Source: Xanthobacter autotrophicus | Lineage (GTDB): Bacteria; Pseudomonadota; Alphaproteobacteria; Rhizobiales; Xanthobacteraceae | Length of the DNA: 34,260 nt | Direction of reading: 5' to 3' | NCBI RefSeq assembly: GCF_029991245.1 | Contig: NZ_JAIVFO010000036.1 | Location: 1 to 34,260 of the forward strand | Shown here: in pieces, positions 18,634 through 28,201 of the stretch | How the letters are laid out: every line of letters begins with the position of its first letter | Position numbering within the stretch: position 1 is the stretch's first letter | The notes under the pieces: model-generated | Told to the model about the DNA's origin: nothing | The model's input: the letters and a program-made list of their open reading frames with translations, nothing else | The model's database searches: none | Translations under genes and position numbers: made by a program

Positions 18634-19557
18634 TCAGTCGAGACCCAGCTTCCGGCAGACTTCGTCAAGCTGATCCAGGCTTGTATAGCGGATGCGCAAT
18701 GCGCCCGCTTCGCCCTTGCCTTCAATGTCCACACTGAGGCCCAGCACATCGGTGAGGCGCTTTTCCAGCGCCCGGCTGTCCGCGCTCTTGCGCTCCGGCG
18801 CGCCGCTCCTGCTCCCCTTCCCGGCCTGAGTGCTTCCCGCCTGGCCCTTGGCCGGCGCCGCATTGAGCACGGTGCGGGCCTTGGACAGGGCTTCCACATC
18901 ACGGACCGTCAGCCCCTTCTCCACCACATCCCTGGCCATGCGCTCGGGATCGGCGCAGGCGAGCAGCGCGCGGGCATGGCCGGCACTCAGGCGCCCATCG
19001 GTGAGATAGGTCTTCACCCCCGCCGGCAGCTTCAGCAGGCGCAGGGTGTTGGCGATGTGGCTGCGGCTCTTGCCGATGATGCGCGCCAGGTCGTTCTGGT
19101 TGTAGTCGAACTCCCCCATCAGGGATTCATAGCCCTGGGCCTCTTCCACCGGATTGAGGTCGGCGCGCTGCACGTTCTCGATGATGGCGACTTCCAGCGC
19201 CTCCCGGTCGGACAATTCCAGCACCACCACCGGCACCTCGTGCAGGGCCGCGCGCTGGGCCGCGCGCCAGCGCCGCTCGCCGGCGACGATCTCGAAGCTG
19301 TCGCTGCCGTTCAGCTGGCGCACCACGATGGGCTGGATGATGCCCTTCTCGCGGATGGAGGCGGTGAGGTCCTCCAGCCCCTCCTCCAGGAAGGTCCGGC
19401 GCGGATTGCGCGGATTGGGCCGCACATGCTCGATGGGCACCCGGCGCGGCCCGCCGCGCCCTGCCCCCGATCGCGCCGCCGGGGCCGCCTGAGGCTCCAT
19501 CTCCCCGATGAGCGCCGCAAGACCGCGGCCGAGCCGCGAGCGCTGTTCATCCGCCAT
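18634..19557 (-). CDS. parB: Chromosome-partitioning protein ParB
   Basis: CTP-dependent parS-binding clamp that spreads on origin-proximal DNA, recruits SMC and is moved by ParA. The 307-residue product has an N-terminal RLGRGLAALIG motif (8-18) for ParA contact and the CTPase/ParB-N domain with RPNPRNPRRTF (46-56) and GERRWRAA (93-100). ENVQRADLNPVEEAQGY (about 127-143), a helix-turn-helix near 154-176 (NDLARIIGKSRSHIANTLRLL), an Ala/Gly/Ser linker and a C-terminal dimerisation segment ending VCRKLGLD follow. The ATG at 19557 has AAGGGACGG upstream. It follows parA by 31 bases. Two parS-like sites lie upstream in the same operon. Confidence 0.97.
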   Translation of the reverse strand: MADEQRSRLGRGLAALIGEMEPQAAPAARSGAGRGGPRRVPIEHVRPNPRNPRRTFLEEGLEDLTASIREKGIIQPIVVRQLNGSDSFEIVAGERRWRAAQRAALHEVPVVVLELSDREALEVAIIENVQRADLNPVEEAQGYESLMGEFDYNQNDLARIIGKSRSHIANTLRLLKLPAGVKTYLTDGRLSAGHARALLACADPERMARDVVEKGLTVRDVEALSKARTVLNAAPAKGQAGSTQAGKGSRSGAPERKSADSRALEKRLTDVLGLSVDIEGKGEAGALRIRYTSLDQLDEVCRKLGLD

Positions 19558-19588
19558 GACCGTGTCCCGTCCCTTCAGCACGCGGCGA

Positions 19589-20437
19589 TCAGGCCGCAGC
19601 ATCCGCCCGCGCCGCGCGCTCGCGCTGGATCACCTCCGAGGCGAGGCGCAGATAAGCTTGTGATCCCACACACTTGAGATCGTAGAGCAGCACCGGCTTG
19701 CCATAGGACGGCGCCTCCGACACCCGCACATTGCGCGGGATCACCGTCTCATAGACCTTGTCGCCCATGAACTGGCGCACGTCCTGCACCACCTGTTCGG
19801 ACAGGTTGTTGCGGCCGTCATACATGGTCAGAACGATGCCGTGGATGGTCAGGGTCGGATTGAGACTGACGCGCACCTGCTCCACCGTCTTCAGCAGCTG
19901 CGACAGGCCTTCCAGCGCGAAGAACTCGCACTGCAGCGGAACCACGATGGCGTCGGCCGCCGCCATGGCATTCACCGTCAGCAGGGAGAGCGAGGGCGGG
20001 CAGTCCACCAGCACATAGGTGAAGCGAGGCCCGGCACTGTCCACCGCCAGCGCCTTCAGCGCGCTGCGCAGGCGGAAGGCGCGATCGCGCTCGGCCGCAA
20101 TCTCCAGCTCCAGGCCCGACAGATCGAGGGTGGAAGGCGCCACATAGAGCTGCGGCACGCCGGTCTCCATCACCGTCTCGCGCATGCTGGCCTCGCCGGT
20201 CAGCACGTCATAGGTGGAGAGGTTGCGGGAGCGGCGATCGATGCCGAGGCCGGTGGAGGCATTGCCTTGCGGGTCGAGATCCACCACCAGCACCGTCTCG
20301 CCGATGGCGGCAAGCGCCGTGCCCAGATTGATGGCCGTGGTGGTCTTGCCCACCCCGCCCTTCTGGTTGGCAAGCGCCAGCACGCGCGGCGCGGCGGGGG
20401 TGCCACCGGCGGGGGAAGGGGTCTGTTGATCGATCAT
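19589..20437 (-). CDS. parA: Chromosome-partitioning ATPase ParA
   Basis: MinD/ParA-family ATPase whose nucleoid gradient pulls ParB-parS complexes apart. The 282-residue product has the deviant Walker A KGGVGKTT (26-33, with the signature lysine in ANQKGG), Walker A' [11 protein letters not shown] (53-63), and Walker B-like [18 protein letters not shown]. The start is ATG at 20437, which overlaps the stop of rsmG (ATGA), so the two are probably translationally coupled; AAGG lies five bases upstream. This is the chromosomal (Soj-like) type, judged by the rsmG-parA-parB context. Confidence 0.97.
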   Translation of the reverse strand: MIDQQTPSPAGGTPAAPRVLALANQKGGVGKTTTAINLGTALAAIGETVLVVDLDPQGNASTGLGIDRRSRNLSTYDVLTGEASMRETVMETGVPQLYVAPSTLDLSGLELEIAAERDRAFRLRSALKALAVDSAGPRFTYVLVDCPPSLSLLTVNAMAAADAIVVPLQCEFFALEGLSQLLKTVEQVRVSLNPTLTIHGIVLTMYDGRNNLSEQVVQDVRQFMGDKVYETVIPRNVRVSEAPSYGKPVLLYDLKCVGSQAYLRLASEVIQRERAARADAAA

Positions 20438-21183
20438 GGCGCCTTCATCCTCGACGCGTCGCATTCGGGCGGCCCGCCACCGGCATCCGGCTCCCCGGGG
20501 GAGCGCGCGCCGGACTGGGGTTCGATGGTGTCGGTCCCGCGCCTGGCGCCCCTTACCAGGAGGATCCGGCCTTCGGGATCGCTCGTACTGGGGCGCAGGT
20601 CACAGTCGAGTGTCCAGCTTCTTGCCGCCTCGGTCAATTCTCGTTCCGCATCCCGACCCTTGGGAAAAAGGCCAATGGCCCCTGCGGCGAGGAACGGCGC
20701 GGCCAGATCCAGCAGTTTGGGCAAAGGCGCCAGCGCGCGGGCGGAGACCACATGGGTCCCCGGCGCCAAGGTTTGCGCCACCTGCTCTATGCGCGCGGCA
20801 TGAACGGTGACAGGCAGTTGCGCCACCCGTGCCGCCTCCCGCAGGAAGGCAGCCTTGCGGGTGTCGCTTTCCACAAGATGCATGTGGGCGCCGTCCCGCT
20901 CCGCCAGCACCGCCGCCACCACCAGGCCGGGAAATCCGCCGCCGGACCCCAGATCCACCCAGCGCAAGGTGGTTTGCGGAACATGGTGAACGAGCTGGAG
21001 CGAATCACCCACATGCCGGGTCCACAGGTCGGGCAGGGAGGCGGGGGCGACGAGGTTGATGGTCTTCTGCCACTTCACCAGCAGATCGGCGATGGTGGTG
21101 AGCCGGCCCAGTGTTTCACGTGAAACCACCGCCGCAACGGCCTCGCGCGCCGCGCTCCCGCTCTCCCGCTTGCCGCCCTTCAT
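20434..21183 (-). CDS. rsmG: 16S rRNA (guanine-527-N7)-methyltransferase RsmG (GidB)
   Basis: SAM-dependent methyltransferase of 16S rRNA G527. The 249-residue product has NLVAP (43-47), RHVGDSL (56-62), the SAM-binding [12 protein letters not shown] (75-86), [17 protein letters not shown] (motif II region) and [12 protein letters not shown]. The ATG at 21183 was chosen because AGGGA lies just upstream; a GTG at 21222 would add 13 residues. About 30 C-terminal residues beyond the usual end are Pro/Gly/Glu-rich and overlap the parA start. The coding sequence near VVSRET (about 19-24) contains a 15/16 parS match. It follows mnmG by about 50 bases. Confidence 0.94.
   Translation of the reverse strand: MKGGKRESGSAAREAVAAVVSRETLGRLTTIADLLVKWQKTINLVAPASLPDLWTRHVGDSLQLVHHVPQTTLRWVDLGSGGGFPGLVVAAVLAERDGAHMHLVESDTRKAAFLREAARVAQLPVTVHAARIEQVAQTLAPGTHVVSARALAPLPKLLDLAAPFLAAGAIGLFPKGRDAERELTEAARSWTLDCDLRPSTSDPEGRILLVRGARRGTDTIEPQSGARSPGEPDAGGGPPECDASRMKAP
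21112..21127. promoter_or_regulatory. parS: parS-like site inside rsmG
   Basis: TGTTTCACGTGAAACC differs from the bacterial parS consensus TGTTTCACGTGAAACA only at the last base. It lies in coding sequence for VSRET of RsmG and is probably a second ParB nucleation site. The peptide VSRET is compatible with keeping such a site in the gene. Confidence 0.75.
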
Positions 21184-21232
21184 CGGGTCCCTCGCTCCGC
21201 CGCCGCTATCCCCATGATCCACAGGCGAGCCA

Positions 21233-23107
21233 TCAACAGCCTGCCCCGGCCCGCCGCGCGTGGGTGGCGAGAAGCGCCAGCGCCGCCGGGGTCATGCCCT
21301 CCATGCGCCCCGCCTGCCCCACCGTGCGCGGGCGAATGCGGGCGAGCTTCTGCTTCAGCTCGTTGGAGAGGCCCGGCAGGTCCGCGTAAGGCAGGTCCTC
21401 CGGCAGGCTCAGTTGCTCGTCCCGGCGCAGCATGGAAATGTCCGCCGCCTGCCGGTTGAGATAGACGGCGTACTTGGCATCGATCTCCACCTGCTCGGCC
21501 ACGGCCGTGTCGAGCCCAGCCAGTTCCGGCCAGATGGCGCCGAGGCGCGCCATGTCGATATCCGGATAGGCCAGGAGATCGAAGGCCGTGCGCCGCTGGC
21601 CATCGCGATTGACGCTGAGGCCGTGCCGCGCGCCTTCCGTAGGCGTCAGGCTGAGGCTTTCCGCCAGCGCCCGCGCTTCTTCCAGCGCCGCCGCGCGGCG
21701 GGCGAAATGGGCGGAGCGCTCGGCGCCCACGAGGCCGAGAGCTTCGCCGCGCCGGGTCAGGCGCTGGTCCGCATTGTCGGCCCGGAGCGTCAGCCGATAT
21801 TCGGCGCGGGAGGTGAACATGCGATAGGGCTCGCTCACCCCGCGGGTAACGAGATCGTCCACCATCACCCCGAGATAGGCTTCCGCCCGGTCGAACACCG
21901 TCCCGTCCGCCCCGCCGGCGCGCCGCGCCGCGTTGAGGCCGGCGAGCAGCCCCTGGGCGGCGGCTTCCTCATAGCCCGTGGTGCCGTTGATCTGGCCGGC
22001 GAGGAACAGGCCGGCCACGCGCTTGGCCTCCAGGGTGGGGGCGAGTTCGCGCGGGTCCACATGGTCGTATTCGATGGCGTAGCCCGGCCGCAGCACCGCC
22101 ACCTGCTCCAGCCCCGGAATGGTGCGCAGGAAGGCGGTCTGCACCTCGGCGGGCAGGGAGGTGGACAGGCCGTTGGGATAGACGGTGGGATCGTCCAGCC
22201 CCTCCGGCTCCAGGAAGATCTGGTGGCCGTCGCGATCGCCGAAGCGGACGATCTTGTCCTCGATGGACGGGCAATAGCGCGGGCCGCTGCTCTCGATACG
22301 GCCAGAATACATGGCCGAGCGGTTAAGGTTGGCCCGGATCAGCGCGTGGGTGGCATCCGTGGTGCGGGTGATGCCGCATTCCACCTGCGGGTTGGGCAGC
22401 CGCGTGGTGAGGGCCGAGAACGGCTCGGGCGGATCATCGCCGGGCTGCATCTCCAGGCTCGCCCAATGGATGGTGCGGCCATCGAGGCGCGCCGGCGTGC
22501 CGGTCTTCAGCCGGCCCAGCGCGAAGCCGAGGCGGGCGAGGGCAGGGGAGAGGCCCAGCGCCGGCTTCTCGCCCATGCGCCCGGCCGGATAGCTCACCTC
22601 GCCCATATGGATGAGGCCGTTGAGAAAGGTGCCGGTGGTGAGCACCACCGCGCCGCAGGACAGGTCCCGCCCGTCGGCAAGGCGGACGCCGATGATGCGG
22701 CCGGCGGCGACCAGCAGGTCGTCCGCCTCGCCCTCCACGATGGTGAGGCCATCCTGCGTGGCCAGGGCCGCCTGCATGGCGCGGGCATAGAGCTTGCGGT
22801 CGGCCTGGGCACGGGGGCCGCGCACGGCGGGACCCTTGCGGCGGTTGAGCACGCGGAACTGGATGCCGCCCTGGTCCGCCACCCGACCCATGAGGCCGTC
22901 CAGCGCATCGATCTCCCGCACCAGATGGCCCTTGCCCAGCCCGCCGATGGCGGGATTGCAGGACATGGCGCCGATGGTGGCGCGGAAATGGGTGAGCAGC
23001 GCCGTGCGCGCGCCGGTGCGCGCGGACGCGGCGGCGGCCTCGCATCCCGCGTGGCCACCGCCCACCACGATCACGTCGAAGGCATTCGCTGAAAGGGTTT
23101 CGGTCAT
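21233..23107 (-). CDS. mnmG: tRNA uridine 5-carboxymethylaminomethyl modification enzyme MnmG (GidA)
   Basis: FAD-dependent partner of MnmE that modifies wobble U34 in certain tRNAs. The 624-residue product has the N-terminal dinucleotide-binding motif [14 protein letters not shown] (about 12-25) and the family signatures [24 protein letters not shown] and [13 protein letters not shown]. It also carries a Gly-Thr-Phe-Leu-Asn-Gly patch, [17 protein letters not shown] and a helical C-terminal domain ending in a typical [15 protein letters not shown]. The length agrees with the family (about 620-630). The first two ATGs (23113 and 23107) are two codons apart and I cannot separate them; 23107 (MTETL) matches common starts better. 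It follows mnmE after about 120 bases that contain a perfect parS. Confidence 0.95.
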   Translation of the reverse strand: MTETLSANAFDVIVVGGGHAGCEAAAASARTGARTALLTHFRATIGAMSCNPAIGGLGKGHLVREIDALDGLMGRVADQGGIQFRVLNRRKGPAVRGPRAQADRKLYARAMQAALATQDGLTIVEGEADDLLVAAGRIIGVRLADGRDLSCGAVVLTTGTFLNGLIHMGEVSYPAGRMGEKPALGLSPALARLGFALGRLKTGTPARLDGRTIHWASLEMQPGDDPPEPFSALTTRLPNPQVECGITRTTDATHALIRANLNRSAMYSGRIESSGPRYCPSIEDKIVRFGDRDGHQIFLEPEGLDDPTVYPNGLSTSLPAEVQTAFLRTIPGLEQVAVLRPGYAIEYDHVDPRELAPTLEAKRVAGLFLAGQINGTTGYEEAAAQGLLAGLNAARRAGGADGTVFDRAEAYLGVMVDDLVTRGVSEPYRMFTSRAEYRLTLRADNADQRLTRRGEALGLVGAERSAHFARRAAALEEARALAESLSLTPTEGARHGLSVNRDGQRRTAFDLLAYPDIDMARLGAIWPELAGLDTAVAEQVEIDAKYAVYLNRQAADISMLRRDEQLSLPEDLPYADLPGLSNELKQKLARIRPRTVGQAGRMEGMTPAALALLATHARRAGAGC

Positions 23108-23190
23108 TCTCATCCGGGGCAGAAAGGCGGCCCGCGCCGCCCCTTCTGGAAACGCCCTCTTTCCGGCGCCGTCAAGGCCGCAACCCGCGA

Positions 23191-23206
23191 TGTTTCACGT
23201 GAAACA
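23191..23206. promoter_or_regulatory. parS: Perfect parS centromere site between mnmE and mnmG
   Basis: TGTTTCACGTGAAACA is an exact match to the 16-bp parS consensus. The dyad extends two bases further on each side (23189-23208). It lies in the short mnmE-mnmG gap, about 3.6 kb upstream of the parB start and about 7.5 kb from the candidate origin, as expected for the ParB loading centre of the chromosome. Confidence 0.95.
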
Positions 23207-23227
23207 TCCTCCGGGGTAGGGCGGCGC

Positions 23228-24523
23228 CTATTTCCCGATGCAGAAGGTGCTGAAAAGGGCGTCCAGAACGTCCTCCACATCCACCCGGCCGATGAGCTGG
23301 TCCAGCGCCCGCACCGCCAGGCGCACGTCCTCGGCCCGCAATTCCTCATGGCCGCCGAAGTCGCCAATGGCGCGTTCCAGATGGAGCGTGGCCACCTCCA
23401 GCGCCCGCCGCTGGCGCTCCCGGGTGATGAGCGCCGGCTCGCGCCCGCCCAGATGGTCCGCCTCCCGTTCCAGCCGGCCGATGAGGGCGTCCACGCCCGC
23501 GCCGGTGGCGGCGGAAATGCCCATCCAGCCTTCGGGAACGGTGTCGTCCTGGTCGATCTTGGTGCGCACCTTCACCGCGTGGGCAAGCGCTGGGGGCGGC
23601 TGCAAGCCGGTATCGCAGAGCCAGAGCACCACATCCGCCCCCTCGGCCCGCGCCAGCGCGCGACGCACGCCTTCGGCTTCCACAAGATCGGAGGTCTCAC
23701 GCAGGCCGGCGGTGTCCAAGAGGGTCACGGCCTGTCCGGCCAGCTCCAGATGCACTTCCAGCACGTCCCTTGTGGTGCCAGGCAGGGCGGAGACGATGGC
23801 CGCCTCGCGCCCCGCAAGGCGGTTCAGCAAGGTGGATTTGCCGGCATTGGGCGGGCCGGAAATGGCCACCACCAGCCCGTCCCGCACCCGCTCGCCCCGT
23901 GCCGCATCGGTGAGCGCGGCAAACAGCTCGTCCTTCAGCCGGGCAAGGAGGGCGATGGCATCCGTCGTGACCTCTCCGGACACATCACTCTCATCGGAAA
24001 AATCGATGCCGGCCTCGATCAGAGCCAGGGCAGAGACCAGCCCCATGCGCCAGCCCTCCACCCGGCGGGAGAGGGCGCCCGAGGCCAGCGCCAGTGCCTG
24101 CCGGCGCTGGGCCTCGCTCTCCGCCGCCACGAGATCGGCCAGGCCCTCCACCTCCGCCAGATCCAGCTTGCCGTTGGCGTGGGCGCGGCGGGTGAACTCG
24201 CCCGCTTCTGCCGGTCGCAGGCCGGGCAGGGCGGCCAGCGCCCGCACCACCGCCGCCACCACCGCACGGCCGCCATGGAGATGAAGCTCGGCCACATCCT
24301 CTCCCGTGGCGCTGTTGGGCCCGGGGAAGAACAGGATGAGGCCCCGGTCCAGCATCTCCCCGGTCCGGGGATCATTCAGCGCGCCGTAGCGGGCGACGCG
24401 GGGCGGGGGCAGCACGCCGGCAAGGGCGAGGACAGCCGCCGCCGCCGCGGGACCGCTGATGCGCAGCACCGCCACACCGGCCGGCAGGCGGCCCGACGAG
24501 AGGGCGAAGAGGGTGTCGGTCAT
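23228..24523 (-). CDS. mnmE: tRNA modification GTPase MnmE (TrmE)
   Basis: GTPase that works with MnmG on tRNA U34. The 431-residue product starts MTDTLFALSSGRLPAGVAVLRISGP, the typical MnmE beginning. It carries the folate-binding N-domain with AEAGEFTRRAHANGKLDLAEVEGLADL (about 105-131), a G domain with P-loop GPPNAGKST (223-231), PGTTRD (248-253) and DTAG (270-273), and the C-terminal CIGK with its conserved Cys (C428). The frame stays open far upstream under the divergent gene, but the ATG at 24523 is where family similarity begins. A ribosome-binding site is weak. It is slightly shorter than E. coli MnmE (454). Confidence 0.95.
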   Translation of the reverse strand: MTDTLFALSSGRLPAGVAVLRISGPAAAAAVLALAGVLPPPRVARYGALNDPRTGEMLDRGLILFFPGPNSATGEDVAELHLHGGRAVVAAVVRALAALPGLRPAEAGEFTRRAHANGKLDLAEVEGLADLVAAESEAQRRQALALASGALSRRVEGWRMGLVSALALIEAGIDFSDESDVSGEVTTDAIALLARLKDELFAALTDAARGERVRDGLVVAISGPPNAGKSTLLNRLAGREAAIVSALPGTTRDVLEVHLELAGQAVTLLDTAGLRETSDLVEAEGVRRALARAEGADVVLWLCDTGLQPPPALAHAVKVRTKIDQDDTVPEGWMGISAATGAGVDALIGRLEREADHLGGREPALITRERQRRALEVATLHLERAIGDFGGHEELRAEDVRLAVRALDQLIGRVDVEDVLDALFSTFCIGK

Positions 24524-24658
24524 GGCGTCGTTTCCCAAACTGGCGACGGATTTGCACGGCGCCGGCAGATGGCGGACCATGCGCCATTCATTGCCTGAAC
24601 CTTTCGTCGTCCTCTCCATTGCCACCAAAGCCGGCGTCAGCCGAGGGATTTTCAGATC

Positions 24659-26668
24659 ATGAGCGAGAACCGCCTCTCCCGCGAGACCAGCCCCTATCTG
24701 CTCCAGCACAGGGACAATCCGGTGCATTGGTGGCCATGGGGGCCGGAAGCGTTTGCGGAGGCGCAGGCCACCGGCAAGCCCATCCTCCTCTCGGTGGGCT
24801 ATGCGGCGTGCCACTGGTGCCATGTGATGGCCCACGAGAGCTTCGAGAATGCGGACGTGGCGGGGCTGATGAACGCCCTGTTCGTGAACATCAAGGTGGA
24901 CCGGGAAGAGCGGCCGGACGTGGACCAGATCTACATGTCCGCGCTCCAGCAGCTGGGCCAGAGCGGCGGCTGGCCGCTCACCATGTTCCTCGATCCGGAG
25001 GGAAAGCCGTTCTGGGGCGGCACCTATTTCCCTCCTGCCGCCAGCTATGGCCGCCCCGGCTTCACCGACGTGCTGCAGCAGGTCTCCACCGTCTTCACCC
25101 AGAACAAGGACAAGGTGGAGAAGAACACCGCCACCATCCTCGCCCGGCTGAAGAAGGCGGCCACGCCCGTGGCGGGCGCCGCCATCGGGCGGGCGGACCT
25201 CGATGACGCCGCCGCGCGCCTGCCGGCCATGTTCGATCCGGTCCATGGCGGGCTGAAGGGGGCGCCGAAATTCCCCCAGTCGGGCCTGCTGGAATTCCTC
25301 TGGAGGGTGGGCACGCGCCGCAAGGACGACACGCTGAAGGCCATCGTCGCCCTCACCCTCAACCGCATGTGCGAGGGCGGCATCTACGATCATCTGGGCG
25401 GGGGCTTTGCCCGCTATTCGGTGGACGAGATCTGGTTCGTTCCGCACTTCGAGAAGATGCTCTACGACAATGCGCTGCTCATGGAACTGCTGGCGCTGGC
25501 CTATTCCGACACCGGCGACGCCCTGTTCCTCACCCGCGCGCGGGAGACGGTGGGCTGGCTGAAGCGGGAGATGCTGACCCCTGAAGGCGCCTTCGCCGCG
25601 AGCCTCGACGCCGACAGCGAGGGCCATGAAGGCCGCTTCTATGTGTGGAGCGAGGTCGAGATCACGACCGTTCTGGGAGCTGAGGACGCCGCCTTTTTCA
25701 ACCGCTTCTATGACGTGACCCGGGCCGGCAACTGGGAGGTGGGCAACATCCTCAACCGCACCGAGGCCGGCGTGGTGAGCGCCGAGGACGAGGCGCGCCT
25801 CTTGCCCCTGCGCGAAAAGCTGCTGCTGGCGCGGGAAAAACGGGTGCGTCCGGGCCGGGACGACAAGGTGCTGGCCGACTGGAACGGCCTGATGATCGCG
25901 GCGCTGGCGCGGGCCGGCGGCTTCCTCGGCGAGACCGAATGGGTGGCGCTGGCGCAGCGCGCGTTCGATGCCGTTGTGGGCCACATGGTGGTGGAGGGGC
26001 GCCTTGCCCATTCCTGGTGCGGCGCCAAGATCGTGCTGCCGGGCCTCGCCTCCGACCTTGCCGCCATGGCCCGCGCCGGCATCGCGCTCCATGAGGCGAC
26101 GGGTGCACCGGAGCCGCTGGCCCACGCCACGCAGTTCCTGGAGGTGCTGGAAACCCACCATCTCGACCCCGAGACCGGCGCCTATTTCCTCACGGCGGAC
26201 GATGGCGACAGCCTCATCGTGCGGCCGCTCGCGACCCATGACGAGGCGGTGCCTAACTCCAATGCGGTGGCAGCCGACGCCCTCATCCGCCTCGCTGCGC
26301 TCACCGGAAACGACGGGCTGAGGGCGCGGGCGGACCGGGTGCTGGCCGGTGTCTCCGGCGCGACGGCGAAGAATGTGCTGGCCCATGGCGCCACGCTGAA
26401 CGCCATCGACACGCGCCTCGGCCTTGCCGAGATCGTGGCGGTGGGAGCCAACCGTGCGGCGCTTGCCGCAGCCGCGCTCAAGGTGCCTTTCCCGCTTCGG
26501 GTGGTGGCGCGGGCGAGCGACGAGGTGCCATCCGGCAGCGTGATGGCGGCCCGGATCGCCTCCGCACCGGCGGAAGGGGCGGCTTTCGTCTGCGTAGGGG
26601 AGCGCTGTTCGCTGCCGGTGAGCGATCCGGCCCAAATCGCGGCCGCGGTGGGCGAAATGATCGGTTGA
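24659..26668 (+). CDS. Thioredoxin-domain / DUF255 protein (YyaL, SPATA20 family)
   Basis: A 669-residue protein of the widespread YyaL/SPATA20 family. The N-terminal thioredoxin-like domain (DUF255) has [24 protein letters not shown], the CxxC-type motif ACHWCHVM (C51, C54), ESFEN and [14 protein letters not shown]. It is followed by a six-hairpin, N-acyl-glucosamine-epimerase-like alpha/alpha barrel with [33 protein letters not shown] and [15 protein letters not shown]. Biochemical function is unsettled; thiol-redox or sugar-related roles have been suggested for relatives. The ATG at 24659 has GAGGGA nine bases before it. It is divergent from mnmE (135-base gap) and ends at a clear terminator. 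Confidence 0.92.
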   Translation: MSENRLSRETSPYLLQHRDNPVHWWPWGPEAFAEAQATGKPILLSVGYAACHWCHVMAHESFENADVAGLMNALFVNIKVDREERPDVDQIYMSALQQLGQSGGWPLTMFLDPEGKPFWGGTYFPPAASYGRPGFTDVLQQVSTVFTQNKDKVEKNTATILARLKKAATPVAGAAIGRADLDDAAARLPAMFDPVHGGLKGAPKFPQSGLLEFLWRVGTRRKDDTLKAIVALTLNRMCEGGIYDHLGGGFARYSVDEIWFVPHFEKMLYDNALLMELLALAYSDTGDALFLTRARETVGWLKREMLTPEGAFAASLDADSEGHEGRFYVWSEVEITTVLGAEDAAFFNRFYDVTRAGNWEVGNILNRTEAGVVSAEDEARLLPLREKLLLAREKRVRPGRDDKVLADWNGLMIAALARAGGFLGETEWVALAQRAFDAVVGHMVVEGRLAHSWCGAKIVLPGLASDLAAMARAGIALHEATGAPEPLAHATQFLEVLETHHLDPETGAYFLTADDGDSLIVRPLATHDEAVPNSNAVAADALIRLAALTGNDGLRARADRVLAGVSGATAKNVLAHGATLNAIDTRLGLAEIVAVGANRAALAAAALKVPFPLRVVARASDEVPSGSVMAARIASAPAEGAAFVCVGERCSLPVSDPAQIAAAVGEMIG

Positions 26669-26719
26669 GGCGCCAATCTTCCGGACGGCGGGACCGACCC
26701 CTCTTCAAATCGCGTCAGG

Positions 26720-26743
26720 AAACCTCCTGCGGGAGGTTTTCTG
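26720..26743 (+). terminator. Intrinsic terminator after the DUF255 gene
   Basis: A perfect eight-base stem, AAACCTCC (26720-26727) with GGAGGTTT (26732-26739), has a TGCG tetraloop and is followed by TTCT. The reverse strand also reads as a hairpin with T-rich flank, so it may serve both directions. Confidence 0.75.
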
Positions 26744-26800
26744 CGGATGAAGAATGGATCGGATGAGATGCCTCTTGCCCGTCCACGGGCTTCCCAAGCG

Positions 26801-26826
26801 ATCAACTTTTAGTTGATTAAAAGTTG
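26801..26826. repeat. A+T-rich overlapping inverted repeats near the dnaQ 3' end
   Basis: Two mutually exclusive hairpins can form: ATCAAC (26801-26806) with GTTGAT (26812-26817), or CAACTTTTA (26803-26811) with TAAAAGTTG (26818-26826). The stretch is markedly A+T-rich against a G+C-rich background and lies 34 bases beyond the dnaQ stop. It may be a terminator or mRNA 3' stabiliser for the minus-strand operon, but no clean T tract follows. Confidence 0.5.
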
Positions 26827-26859
26827 TAATACCGCAAAACGAGTAGCACCGAGCCCCGC

Positions 26860-27582
26860 TCAGCTGCCCGTCTTCTCCGCGGGCGGCGCATCAGCGTATT
26901 TCAGCCAGAGCGCCTTCTCACCCATGCCGGCGACGAAGGCCGCATGGGCTTCCGCTTCGGCAGCGGTCAGGCGCGGGGCGAGCGGCACGGGACGGGGATG
27001 GGCGGCCCGGGCGGCGACCACCAGCCGCGGCGCCTCGCTCGTATCCTCCACCAGGCCGATGAGGCTCGCCTGCTTGCCGCCGAGCAGCTCGCCATAGACC
27101 TCGGCCAGAAGCTCGGCATCCAGCAGCGCGCCGTGCTTCACCCGGCGCGAGCTGTCGATGCCGTAGCGGTTCATCAGGTCATCGAGGCGATTGCCGCCGC
27201 CGGGATGCTTGCGCCGCGCCAGCGCCAGGGTGTCCACCACCCGGTCGCGGGCGATCGCCGGCCGGCCGAGGCGGTCCAGCTCCGCATTGAGGAAGCCGAT
27301 GTCGAACGCCGCGTTGTGAATCACCAAAGTATCTTCAGCGATGAAATTCAGGAATTCGTCGGCAACATCCTTGAATTTCGGCTTGTCCGACAAGAATTCG
27401 GCAGACAGGCCGTGGACGTTGAAGGCCTCCACCGGCATGTCGCGCTCGGGATTGATATAGACGTGGAACACCGTGCCGGTGAGGATGCGGTTGACCATCT
27501 CCACGCAGCCGATCTCCACCAGCCGGTCGCCGCCATAGGCTTCAAGGCCGGTGGTCTCGGTATCGAGCACGATCTCGCGCAA
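26860..27582 (-). CDS. dnaQ: DNA polymerase III epsilon subunit (3'-5' proofreading exonuclease)
   Basis: Proofreading exonuclease of the replicative polymerase. The 240-residue product has ExoI DTETTG (D7, E9), ExoII HNAAFDIGFLN (D94) and ExoIII-epsilon HGALLDAELLAEVY (H150, D155). The C-terminal tail should hold the polymerase-binding part. The start is taken as TTG at 27582: GGGAGGGG lies five bases upstream and the family begins MREIVLDTETTG exactly there. The longer open frame to 27741 would overlap coaE and adds an unrelated Arg-rich sequence. It is the last gene of the ppsR-maf-aroE-coaE-dnaQ operon, 13 bases after coaE. Confidence 0.95.
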   Translation of the reverse strand: MREIVLDTETTGLEAYGGDRLVEIGCVEMVNRILTGTVFHVYINPERDMPVEAFNVHGLSAEFLSDKPKFKDVADEFLNFIAEDTLVIHNAAFDIGFLNAELDRLGRPAIARDRVVDTLALARRKHPGGGNRLDDLMNRYGIDSSRRVKHGALLDAELLAEVYGELLGGKQASLIGLVEDTSEAPRLVVAARAAHPRPVPLAPRLTAAEAEAHAAFVAGMGEKALWLKYADAPPAEKTGS

Positions 27583-27595
27583 GGTGTCCCCTCCC

Positions 27596-28198
27596 TCAGC
27601 CGGCCACGCGGCGCCCCGGTCCCGACAGCGCCCGCACGATGCCGGCCACCTGATGGGCCGCCGCCGCGAAACCCCGGCCGGTGTCGATGACGAAATGCGC
27701 GCGCCGGCGCTTTTCGGCATCCGGCATCTGCTTGCCCACAATGGCCTCGAATTTTTCTTCCGTCATGCCGGCCCGCTCCAGCACCCTGGCACGCTGCACA
27801 GCTTTCGGCGCGCTGACCACAGCGACCGCATCGACGCGTCCGGTACCGCCCGTCTCGAACAGCAGCGGAATGTCCAGGACCACCAGCCGCGCCCCCGCCG
27901 CCTGAGCCTTCGCGAGGAAGGCTTCTTCCTCGGCCCGGACCAGGGGATGAACGATGGCTTCCAATCGCTTCATGGCCTCGGAGTCCGCCAGCACCCGCGC
28001 TCCCAATGCAGCGCGATCGATGGCACCGTCCCGCGTTACCCCGGGAAAGGCAGCCTCCACCGGCGCCACCGCTGCCCCGCGATAAAGCCCATGCACGGCC
28101 GCATCCGCATCATGCACCGGCACCCCCATGGCCCGGAACAGGCGCGCCGTAGCCGACTTGCCCATGCCGATGGAGCCGGTGAGACCGAGGACCCACAT
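27596..28198 (-). CDS. coaE: Dephospho-CoA kinase CoaE
   Basis: Last step of coenzyme A synthesis: ATP-dependent phosphorylation of the 3'-hydroxyl of dephospho-CoA. The 200-residue product has the P-loop [11 protein letters not shown] (5-15), the HDADAAVH segment (29-36), [13 protein letters not shown] (the CoA-domain patch) and [37 protein letters not shown], the typical lid and C-terminal region. Start ATG is 28198, three bases after the aroE stop, so co-translation is likely. Confidence 0.96.
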   Translation of the reverse strand: MWVLGLTGSIGMGKSATARLFRAMGVPVHDADAAVHGLYRGAAVAPVEAAFPGVTRDGAIDRAALGARVLADSEAMKRLEAIVHPLVRAEEEAFLAKAQAAGARLVVLDIPLLFETGGTGRVDAVAVVSAPKAVQRARVLERAGMTEEKFEAIVGKQMPDAEKRRRAHFVIDTGRGFAAAAHQVAGIVRALSGPGRRVAG

Positions 28199-28201
28199 GG
28201 C

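Noticed and set aside
24524-26635. Upstream extension of mnmE to a 1135-residue protein
   Set aside because: The added part is antisense to the clearly real DUF255 gene and has no family character. MnmE similarity begins at the ATG at 24523.
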